In this document: positions 5,921 through 12,291 of the stretch, in pieces
Layout of the letters: each line of letters opens with the position of its first letter
How positions within the stretch are numbered: position 1 is the first letter of the stretch
DNA from: an uncultured Eubacteriales bacterium
GTDB taxonomy: Bacteria; Bacillota; Clostridia; Oscillospirales; CAG-382
Assembly: GCA_934444485.1 (NCBI GenBank)
Contig: CAKSCN010000030.1
Span: 1 to 18,479 of the forward strand
Reading direction: 5' to 3'
Length of the DNA stretch: 18,479 nt
The notes under the pieces: generated by a model
What the model saw: the letters and a program-made list of their open reading frames with translations, nothing else
Told to the model about the DNA's origin: nothing
The model's database searches: none
Program-made: the position numbers and the translations under genes

Positions 5921-7039
5921 ATGCAGAGCATAATGGACATACTCTATATTCCTCTCGGATACCTCATGAGAGGTCTTTACGGAGTTTTCGGCAACTACCT
6001 CGCAACTCTCCTTGTTTTTGCGGTAATCATCAAGCTCATACTCTTCCCGTTCAGCATAAAGCAGCAGAGAAACTCGCAGAAGCAGGCAAAGCTCCGTCCC
6101 AAGGAGGCGGCAATAAGAAAAAAGTACGCAGGACGTACCGACAAGGCGACCCAGACCAAAATGCAGGAGGAGGTTCTCGCACTCTATCGATCCGAGGGCT
6201 TCAACCCGGCAAGCGGCTGTCTGCCTCTTCTCATTCAGTTTCCGATACTCCTTGCGGTGTTCAGAGTCGTAACCGCACCCCTTACCTACATTCTCAGAAT
6301 AGGCAAGGAAAACATCGAGGCGATAAAGGAAATCGCAACAAAGCTTGCCGAGACAGCCGGTTCGAGAGTTGACGCAATGGAGATAAACTGGATTAAGGAG
6401 ATAGTCTTAAACAGAGATTCTCAGATTGTCACCGACGGCTTTGCGAAAATCGAGGGCGTAAAGCTCGACGAAATTATAAAGTTCCACGACAACTTCGACT
6501 TTTTCGGCACGGGCATAAACCTTCTCGATAAGCCGACGGTCGGTCTCAACTGGCTCATACTTATCCCGATTCTCACTTTCGTCATAGTCTACGGCTCGAT
6601 GAAGCTGACGAGAAAGTTCACCTATCAGCCCTCCACCGGAAACGAACAGCAGGACAACGCAACGGCGTCCTCTATGAAGATAATGGACCTTATGATGCCG
6701 CTTATGTCGGTTTGGTTCTCGTTCATGTATCCGGCGGCTATAGGTATCTACTGGATGATGCAGAACCTCCTCGGTTCGGTTCAGCAGTTCGCATTGTATA
6801 AACTTTTCCCCATTCCCAAGTGCAGTGAGGAGGAGTATCGTGCGGCGGAGCTTGCTCTCAGGGGCAAAACCGAGAAGAACAAAAACGTAAAGAAGCGCCC
6901 TGCGGACGAGGTAAAGGAGCTTCCCAAAAAGTCGTCCAAGGATAAGGGTCCGAAGAACAAGAAGGCGTTTGTCAAGAAAAAGGTTCTCGCAAAGGTCAGA
7001 GAGACCGGCAGAGTGCCTATGGCAAAGAAAAAAATCTGA
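5921..7039 (+). CDS. yidC: Membrane protein insertase YidC (Oxa1 family, SpoIIIJ-like)
   Basis: A 372-residue insertase that places membrane proteins into the bilayer with or without Sec. Hydrophobic segments lie at about 7-50 (PLGYLMRGLYGVFGNYLATL onward), 98-127, 207-228 and 258-296. The charged coil 48-92 is the usual cytoplasmic C1 region, and the Lys-rich tail 314-372 is the ribosome-contacting end. It lacks the large periplasmic domain of Gram-negative YidC and shows no lipobox Cys. At the position of the conserved hydrophilic-groove Arg in the first helix of the core there is Lys38, a conservative change. The ORF can be extended upstream to a TTG at 5858, but that has no RBS. ATG 5921 and ATG 5933 are both plausible; the latter overlaps the stop of an 18-codon ORF (5877-5933) as TAATG, which could couple translation. 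Confidence 0.93.
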   Translation: MQSIMDILYIPLGYLMRGLYGVFGNYLATLLVFAVIIKLILFPFSIKQQRNSQKQAKLRPKEAAIRKKYAGRTDKATQTKMQEEVLALYRSEGFNPASGCLPLLIQFPILLAVFRVVTAPLTYILRIGKENIEAIKEIATKLAETAGSRVDAMEINWIKEIVLNRDSQIVTDGFAKIEGVKLDEIIKFHDNFDFFGTGINLLDKPTVGLNWLILIPILTFVIVYGSMKLTRKFTYQPSTGNEQQDNATASSMKIMDLMMPLMSVWFSFMYPAAIGIYWMMQNLLGSVQQFALYKLFPIPKCSEEEYRAAELALRGKTEKNKNVKKRPADEVKELPKKSSKDKGPKNKKAFVKKKVLAKVRETGRVPMAKKKI

Positions 7040-7105
7040 GCTTGCTTTTATTGTGAAATTATAATATGACCACCCCAAGTAAAAAAACAGAAGGAGCGTA
7101 TTATC

Positions 7106-7999
7106 ATGGAAGTAATTGAAAGAATCGTAAGTGCAAAGACAATCGAAGAAGCGGTTGCAAACGGTGCCGCAGAACTCGGCAGAGAAGTTGCGGACGTGCT
7201 TTTTGAAGTGCTTGAAGAGCCGAAGAAGGTAAGATTTTTCGGTATGCGCCCGGCGACCGACGCCAAGGTAAGAGTGTATTACACCGTTGAAGAACCCGAG
7301 GAAGAACCCGAGGAAGAGCCTGAGGCAGCGGAGGACACGGAAGCGGTTGAGGTCGAAAGCGGCGACGGCGAAACGGAGTATACCGGCAAAGGCGGCGAAG
7401 ACGGCGGAGAAATACTCGACGAAGAACCCGGCATCGCAGAGACTGCGGCGGTTGATTTTCTCAATATGGTCATTTCCGACCTCGGAGTTGACGCCGAAGC
7501 GGAGATAGTCAGAACGACGGTGGCAATTCCCGAGGGAAAGAACAACCCCGAGAAGAATGTTTACGTCGAGATTAACGGCGAGGGTCTCGGCACTCTCATC
7601 GGCCGTCACGGCGACGTTCTCGATGCTCTCCAGTACCTTGCCAACATCGCAGCAGGCAGAGCGCAGAAGGCGTCCGGAGAAAAGAAGGACTACGTCAAGA
7701 TTTGCCTCGATATCGAGGGCTACCGTGTAAAGAGAGAGGAAACTCTCAAGGCTCTCGCAAGACGCAAGGCGGAGCAGGCGCTCAACACGCACAGAAACAT
7801 CGCTCTTGAGCCTATGCTCGCATACGAGAGAAGAATAATCCACTCCGAGCTTCAGAATTACGAGGGTGTGTACACCTACTCGGTAGGCTCGGATAACGAC
7901 AGAAAGGTCATAATAGCTCTCGGAACTCCCGAAAACCCCGTTACTCCCTCCTACAGCGGAAGAAAACCCTACGGCAGATATAACGGCCGCAACAGATAA
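7106..7999 (+). CDS. khpB: RNA-binding protein KhpB (Jag/SpoIIIJ-associated)
   Basis: A 297-residue protein with the standard three parts. Jag_N is at about 1-60 (IERIVSAKTIEEAVANGAAEL). The KH-II domain at about 112-190 carries the GxxG loop G166-R-H-G169, and the R3H domain at about 205-275 carries R242 and H246 (YERRIIHSELQ). Between Jag_N and KH lies a strongly acidic linker (about 62-108) with a repeated EEPE pattern. The C-terminus is Arg/Gly/Tyr-rich. The family binds RNA with KhpA and affects cell elongation and division in Gram-positive bacteria. AAGGAG at 7091-7096 fixes the start. It follows yidC by 66 nt, as is usual. Confidence 0.93.
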   Translation: MEVIERIVSAKTIEEAVANGAAELGREVADVLFEVLEEPKKVRFFGMRPATDAKVRVYYTVEEPEEEPEEEPEAAEDTEAVEVESGDGETEYTGKGGEDGGEILDEEPGIAETAAVDFLNMVISDLGVDAEAEIVRTTVAIPEGKNNPEKNVYVEINGEGLGTLIGRHGDVLDALQYLANIAAGRAQKASGEKKDYVKICLDIEGYRVKREETLKALARRKAEQALNTHRNIALEPMLAYERRIIHSELQNYEGVYTYSVGSDNDRKVIIALGTPENPVTPSYSGRKPYGRYNGRNR

Positions 8000-8036
8000 T
8001 TGCCCGGCAAAGTAAATTTTCGGGAGGGTTGGATAA

Positions 8037-8963
8037 ATGTTCGGAAGAAGACCCGACGGACGGGAAGTGCGTTCCGGTATAGACCCCATAATCCGTGTTC
8101 TGCCTTATATTATGCGCAGAAGAAACGATTCGCAGGTTTACTATAAGATGAATATCCCGTCAGAGCCTATAGACGGCTTTATCGGCGAGCGCAGAAAGAC
8201 GAACGCGGGACTTTCGCCCATGAGCATTCTGATTGCCGCTTATATAAGAGCGGTAAAAGAGATGCCGACGATAAACCGCTTCGTCATGAACAAGAGAATC
8301 TACGAACGCAACGAGCTTACGGTGAGCTTCATTGTCTTAAAGTCGAATACCAAGGAGCACTGCAAGGAAACGCCGGTCAAAGTCGCTTTCTCCGAGGACG
8401 ATACTATCTTTGACGTGGCGGATAAGGTTTCGGCGGCAATTGAGAAAAACAGAAGTCTCGCCGCTTCCAATTCGACGGATAAGCTTGTAAACATTCTTCT
8501 CACAATGCCCATTATAGCGAACCTCGGCGTGCAGACCATACGTGTCCTTGACAGATACGGACTGCTCCCCAAGAAGATTATCGACGTTTCACCTTTCCAT
8601 ACAAGTCTTTTTGTCAGCAACATGGCGTCTATCGGAATGGGATCGATTTACCACCACATATACAACTTCGGCACGACCTCCGGCTTTATGGGAATAGGAA
8701 GAAAGTCGAAGCGTATGCGCATAGCGGCGGACGGCACCGTGAGTACTGAATCGTGCTACCCCGTCGGCGTCGTAATCGACGAGAGAATAACGTCGGGCGC
8801 ACAGTATGCTCTCTTCTTCGGCATACTCAAAAAGTACCTGAAGAACCCGGAGCTTCTCGAAAGCTCTCCGGTTGCCGAGACGGTTACGGCACAGCCCGAA
8901 TCGGTTGCGGCACAGTCCGAACCGGCACTTCTTGCGGCGTCGGTGAGAGTGGGCAGAGCGTGA
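8037..8963 (+). CDS. Stand-alone 2-oxoacid dehydrogenase E2-like acyltransferase domain, catalytic motif lost
   Basis: A 308-residue protein matching the catalytic domain of E2 acyltransferases (chloramphenicol acetyltransferase-like fold) at about 30-275: YYKMNIPSEP, LSPMSILIAAYIRAV, MPTINRF, and a C-terminal segment ending LKKYLKNPELL. It has no lipoyl domain or subunit-binding domain. At the catalytic DHRxxDG motif the sequence is D248-E-R-I-T-S-G254, so the catalytic His is Glu and the catalytic Asp is Ser. Classical acyl transfer is therefore unlikely. Residues about 275-308 form an Ala/Glu/Pro/Gln tail with near-repeats. GGAGGG at 8023-8028 gives the RBS. It lies between khpB and the sugar isomerase-like gene; neither explains its role. 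Function unknown. Confidence 0.8.
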   Translation: MFGRRPDGREVRSGIDPIIRVLPYIMRRRNDSQVYYKMNIPSEPIDGFIGERRKTNAGLSPMSILIAAYIRAVKEMPTINRFVMNKRIYERNELTVSFIVLKSNTKEHCKETPVKVAFSEDDTIFDVADKVSAAIEKNRSLAASNSTDKLVNILLTMPIIANLGVQTIRVLDRYGLLPKKIIDVSPFHTSLFVSNMASIGMGSIYHHIYNFGTTSGFMGIGRKSKRMRIAADGTVSTESCYPVGVVIDERITSGAQYALFFGILKKYLKNPELLESSPVAETVTAQPESVAAQSEPALLAASVRVGRA

Positions 8964-9014
8964 CGGCGTCGCCGTAATCCGCAGAGACGGATAGAATACC
9001 ATGGAGGTGTCGGA

Positions 9015-9890
9015 ATGAAGATAGGCATAAGCACAAAGTGCTTCGGCGGAATAAGCGTCGCCGAGTGCGCAAGGACTGTACGCAGTTTCGGCTACGGTGC
9101 GGTCGAGCTTTGCCTTTGTCAGAACGACGCTTCCTACAGACAATACAATACAGTCGGCGGAGCGAAGTGTCCCGGCGAGGAGGAGTTTATCGGCATATGC
9201 GATACCTACCGTCGAGAGGGACTCGAAATCTCCGCCCTTGCGCTTTTCCCGAATCTCTGGTGCGGAAGTGCCTACGCCAAACGCAAGGCGAGAGCCGACT
9301 TTTCACGCTACCTTGACCTTGCCGACACAGCGGGTATACGCACGATTTCCACCGAACTTGGCTTTTCAGCGGCGGCAAGACCTATAAGAGGGGCTGCGGT
9401 GAGCGGCAGAACCTACACGAGAGACGACTTTTTGCGTGTGTGCGAAGCGTTTGCGTTTGTCGCACTCGAGGCGATGAAGCGTGACATAACGGTATCGATA
9501 GAGCCGTCCGAGCTTGACCCCGTGTTCCAAAGCGGAGCGGAGGGGTATCTCGAATTTTTGGACGGCGTCGAAGACCTTGCCGGAGTGAGCGGCGTCCTCG
9601 GACTTACCCTTTCGCCGTATCGGTATTGCTTCACCCTTTCGGGCGGAGAGCCTGACGGGAGCGATAACGTGCCGGAGGAGCTTTGCGTAAAACTTCATGC
9701 ACGTGCAAGGCTTCTGCACCTCAAGGAACGTGAAGAGGGGAGCAGATATTTTTGCTGTCCAAAGGGCATTTACAAGGAGTGGGACGATTTTCTCGGTCGA
9801 TATCCCGATATCCCCTTTGCCGTGGTGGAGTATGCCGACGACAGATCCGCCGGTCGTGCCTTGGAGATTGCCGGAGGCGGACTTTCGTAA
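9015..9890 (+). CDS. Sugar phosphate isomerase/epimerase-like TIM barrel (AP endonuclease 2 superfamily)
   Basis: A 291-residue protein with the xylose isomerase-like TIM-barrel pattern: MKIGISTKCF at the first strand, GYGAVELCL at 26-34, LEISALALFPN at 70-80, ITVSIEPSE at 158-166 (E163), LLHLKERE at 233-240 (H235) and FAVVEYADD at 268-276 (E272). The expected Asp-Pro-x-His metal motif on the sixth strand reads S200-P-Y-R203, so one Asp and one His ligand seem replaced. Activity is therefore doubtful or altered. No signal peptide is visible. GGAGGTG at 9003-9009 fixes the start. Gap to the E2-like gene is 51 nt, so the two may share a transcript. Substrate unknown. Confidence 0.78.
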   Translation: MKIGISTKCFGGISVAECARTVRSFGYGAVELCLCQNDASYRQYNTVGGAKCPGEEEFIGICDTYRREGLEISALALFPNLWCGSAYAKRKARADFSRYLDLADTAGIRTISTELGFSAAARPIRGAAVSGRTYTRDDFLRVCEAFAFVALEAMKRDITVSIEPSELDPVFQSGAEGYLEFLDGVEDLAGVSGVLGLTLSPYRYCFTLSGGEPDGSDNVPEELCVKLHARARLLHLKEREEGSRYFCCPKGIYKEWDDFLGRYPDIPFAVVEYADDRSAGRALEIAGGGLS

Positions 9891-9962
9891 TTTGTCGGAA
9901 TGAGAGGGAAAATAATTCACCCGACGTTTGACAATTGTTTATAAAATCACGTGCTTTGCGTA

Positions 9963-9991
9963 TTGCAATGGCAGAGCTTGTGTGGTACAAT
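9963..9991 (+). promoter_or_regulatory. Promoter of the leucine-rich repeat gene
   Basis: TTGCAA (9963-9968), a 17-nt spacer and TACAAT (9986-9991), about 60 nt upstream of the ATG at 10052. The same TTGCAA-17-TAYAAT form recurs at 12218-12246 before the SLH gene, which fits shared control of the two surface proteins. A TTGACA at 9928 has no partner at proper spacing. Confidence 0.7.
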
Positions 9992-10051
9992 ATAAAGTGG
10001 CATTGATTTACAGGCGAGCTTACGGGCAAATTTGTATATTGGAGTAGTGCA

Positions 10052-11599
10052 ATGAAAAAGACAGCTATAATCTCTGCGGTGACGGCGGTGTTTGCCGTGC
10101 TGTGCATGGGAGGAATGACGGTCGGAGCGACAACCAGAAACGTGACCTACGACGAAGCGTCGGGCAAGTACATCGACGCCGCAACGAAGTTTGCGTATGT
10201 CCTTGACGAGGACACTCTCACCGCAAGCGTTTACGGCAACCCCGACGGTGCGGCGGACAGCGTAAAAGAAACCGAGGTCGGTATTTTAGGCCCCGACGAC
10301 GAAACGATAACCGTAAACGATTTCGCCTACGGTGCGGATTCGCTTGTTCCTGCGTCTGTTTCGGCAAACGGCAAAACCTACACCGTAACCGAGGTAGCCC
10401 CCGACGGCTTTGCCGATCACACGACTCTCGGTTCAGTTTCCTTTGAGTCGGATGTGAAGATAGGCGAGAGAGCCTTCTTCGGCTGTTCCTCTCTTAAAAA
10501 CCTCGACTTGACCGGTGTGCGCACTATTTCAGACAGCGCATTTGCATATACAAAACTCGAAACGCTCTCTTTGCCGACCACGGTTGAAAGTATCGGCGGC
10601 GGTGCGTTCTTCTATATTCCGACGCTCAAAGCCGTGAACGGTCTCGGTGCGAACGTAAAGTACATCGGCTCGAATCCTTTCGGCGGCTCGGAGTGGTTCA
10701 AAAAGCTCGATGACGATTTCGTTATTCTCGGCGACGGCATACTCATAAAGTATAACGGCAGTGATGAACACGTTGTTCTCCCATCGAATGTCAAGGGGGT
10801 GACGGACGCTTTCTCCGGAAATACCGCTTTGACAAGCGTTGATATGTCGGCGGCGAACGTAACATATATCGGCGACAACGCCTTTTACGGCTGTCATAAC
10901 CTCGGTTCGGTCACTTTTCCCGAAAGTCTCGTGAATATAGGGGACTTTGCTTTCGCCTCCTGCTCGCTTCTTCGTGAGGTTGAGTTCGGAGAAAACATCG
11001 AGAGCATAGGCTTCTGTGCGTTCTCGTCGGCACTTTCCATGCAGAGCTTCACCTGCGCTTCCGAAAAGCTCACACGTCTCGGAGAGTGCGCTTTCTGGAA
11101 CTGTAAGTCCCTTGAAGCGGCGACCTTTGCGTCAAGCCCGGCGACTCTCGATTTCGGACTTTTCTGGAACTCCGGACTCAAAACCTTTATCGTCTCCGGC
11201 AACGTAACCACTCTTGCCAAGGGCGCATTCGCTTCGGTTGACGGCGCAAGAATAATCGTTCCGAGAAACGTCGTTAATATTGACGGCACGGCTCTTGCCG
11301 GTGAAAACCTTGTTATAGTCTGCGCTCCCGATGCGGCGGCTGCCGTTTACGGCAAGCTTAACTTCACCGAGGACGGCACGAATAGGGTGCTTCTTTACGG
11401 AGATGTCAACGGCGACGGCAAGGTGGATGCCGAGGACATACTCTTTTACCTCAAAAATGCGGCTTCCTCTGCGGAGGCGGAAACGGTTGCCGACGAAGAG
11501 GCGTCCGACGTTGACCTTGACGGCATGCGTACACTCAAGGATATCCGTGCCATGATGAGATATCTTGCCGGCGAAGAGGGTGCGGTTGTCGGAAGATAA
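10052..11599 (+). CDS. Secreted BspA-type leucine-rich repeat protein with C-terminal dockerin
   Basis: A 515-residue protein. Residues 1-26 are a signal peptide (MKKTAIISAVTAVFAVLCMG with cleavage near VGA). Residues about 85-410 hold LRR_5/BspA repeats recognised by phrases such as IGERAFFGCSSLKNLDL, IGDNAFYGCHNLGSVTF and IGDFAFASCSLLREVEF. Residues about 447-508 look like a type I dockerin, with two calcium loops D451-V-N-G-D-G...D462 and D486-V-D-L-D-G...D497, each followed by a helix. Dockerins bind cohesins on scaffold proteins, so this may be a component of a surface complex; no cohesin is seen in the window. The RBS GGAG is at about 10040-10043 and the promoter at 9963-9991. A terminator follows at 11628-11656. 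Confidence 0.87.
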   Translation: MKKTAIISAVTAVFAVLCMGGMTVGATTRNVTYDEASGKYIDAATKFAYVLDEDTLTASVYGNPDGAADSVKETEVGILGPDDETITVNDFAYGADSLVPASVSANGKTYTVTEVAPDGFADHTTLGSVSFESDVKIGERAFFGCSSLKNLDLTGVRTISDSAFAYTKLETLSLPTTVESIGGGAFFYIPTLKAVNGLGANVKYIGSNPFGGSEWFKKLDDDFVILGDGILIKYNGSDEHVVLPSNVKGVTDAFSGNTALTSVDMSAANVTYIGDNAFYGCHNLGSVTFPESLVNIGDFAFASCSLLREVEFGENIESIGFCAFSSALSMQSFTCASEKLTRLGECAFWNCKSLEAATFASSPATLDFGLFWNSGLKTFIVSGNVTTLAKGAFASVDGARIIVPRNVVNIDGTALAGENLVIVCAPDAAAAVYGKLNFTEDGTNRVLLYGDVNGDGKVDAEDILFYLKNAASSAEAETVADEEASDVDLDGMRTLKDIRAMMRYLAGEEGAVVGR

Positions 11600-11627
11600 C
11601 GGAGAATCCGACACACATATGAATTTC

Positions 11628-11656
11628 AGGGGGGAGCTTTGTTTCCCCCTTTTTTT
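11628..11656 (+). terminator. Intrinsic terminator between LRR gene and ruvX
   Basis: AGGGGGGA (11628-11635) pairs with TTTCCCCCT (11642-11650), followed by a T-run to 11656. The hairpin resembles the G5/C5 hairpin at 251-281. It ends only 15 nt before the ruvX start codon, so it is placed after the secreted protein gene but also just ahead of the ruvX RBS. Confidence 0.85.
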
Positions 11657-11671
11657 CTGAAAGGGGACTGT

Positions 11672-12085
11672 ATGCGTATACTCGGAATTGACTACGGCGA
11701 CGCAAGAATGGGAGTTGCAGTGAGCGACCCGACGGGATTTCTCGCCGGAGGACTCTGCTGTGCGAAGGTGAACGGAATAGGAAGCGCCGTGAAAGAGGCG
11801 GCAATACTCGCCGAAGAAACGAAGGCGGAGCTTATCGTGGTCGGACTTCCCGTCAACATGAACGGAAGCGAGGGTGAGCGTGCCGCACGTGTTAAAAGGT
11901 TTGCCGCAGAGCTTACTGAGGCGTGCGGCGTCGAGACGGTTTTCATCGACGAACGCCGTTCAACCATTCTTGCTGCCGGCTATATGAACGAAACCGGTAC
12001 GCACGGCAAAAAGCGCAAGGAGAACATCGACACTCTTTCGGCGCAGATAATCCTGCAAACCTACCTCGACAGAACAAGAAAATAA
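11672..12085 (+). CDS. ruvX: Putative pre-16S rRNA nuclease / Holliday junction resolvase-like YqgF
   Basis: A 137-residue RNase H-fold protein of the YqgF/RuvX family, which is involved in 16S rRNA 5'-end maturation. GIDYGDARMGVAVSDP at 5-20 carries D7, VVGLPVNMNGSEG is at 57-68, FIDERRST at 91-98 carries E94, and the C-terminal NIDTLSAQIILQTYL carries D120. Length is normal for the family. The start is ATG 11672 with AAGGGG at 11661-11666; a further upstream in-frame ATG at 11639 lies inside the terminator hairpin and is not used. No promoter is visible between the LRR gene and ruvX, so expression depends on read-through or on a site I cannot see. A terminator follows at 12094-12124. Confidence 0.93.
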   Translation: MRILGIDYGDARMGVAVSDPTGFLAGGLCCAKVNGIGSAVKEAAILAEETKAELIVVGLPVNMNGSEGERAARVKRFAAELTEACGVETVFIDERRSTILAAGYMNETGTHGKKRKENIDTLSAQIILQTYLDRTRK

Positions 12086-12093
12086 GACATCTG

Positions 12094-12124
12094 CCGTAAC
12101 GCACAAAATGCGCTGCGGTTTTTT
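12094..12124 (+). terminator. Intrinsic terminator after ruvX
   Basis: CCGTAACGCA (12094-12103) pairs with TGCGCTGCGG (12109-12118) with one mismatch and one G-T pair around CAAAA, followed by six T. Confidence 0.85.
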
Positions 12125-12217
12125 GTTTATTCTGACGGAAGAGCGGTAAACCGTAAATGAGGCGTGATATCATTTTTGCTACGAAAGTACACTATTTTGT
12201 AATTTCCGATAAAAGTG

Positions 12218-12246
12218 TTGCAATTCTGCCCGGCGTAATATATAAT
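12218..12246 (+). promoter_or_regulatory. Promoter of the SLH/beta-helix gene
   Basis: TTGCAA (12218-12223), a 17-nt spacer and a perfect TATAAT (12241-12246), about 45 nt upstream of the ATG at 12292. It is a close match in form to the promoter at 9963-9991. Confidence 0.8.
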
Positions 12247-12291
12247 AATTGTACAGTATTAATGATTATTGAAGAAGAAAGGACGAAACAC

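Noticed and set aside
7037..7065. TATAAT at 7060-7065 as an internal promoter for khpB
   Set aside because: No acceptable -35 box is found 16-18 nt upstream; khpB is more simply co-transcribed with yidC.
6407..8089. Reverse-strand ORF of 560 codons opposite yidC and khpB
   Set aside because: It is a shadow of two well-supported genes, with no RBS and no recognisable domain.
9928..9945. TTGACA with nearby TATAAA as a promoter
   Set aside because: The two boxes are only about 6 nt apart, so they cannot form a sigma-A promoter.
12157..12291. Upstream start of the SLH protein
   Set aside because: It would place the start before the consensus promoter and bury the clear signal peptide inside the protein.
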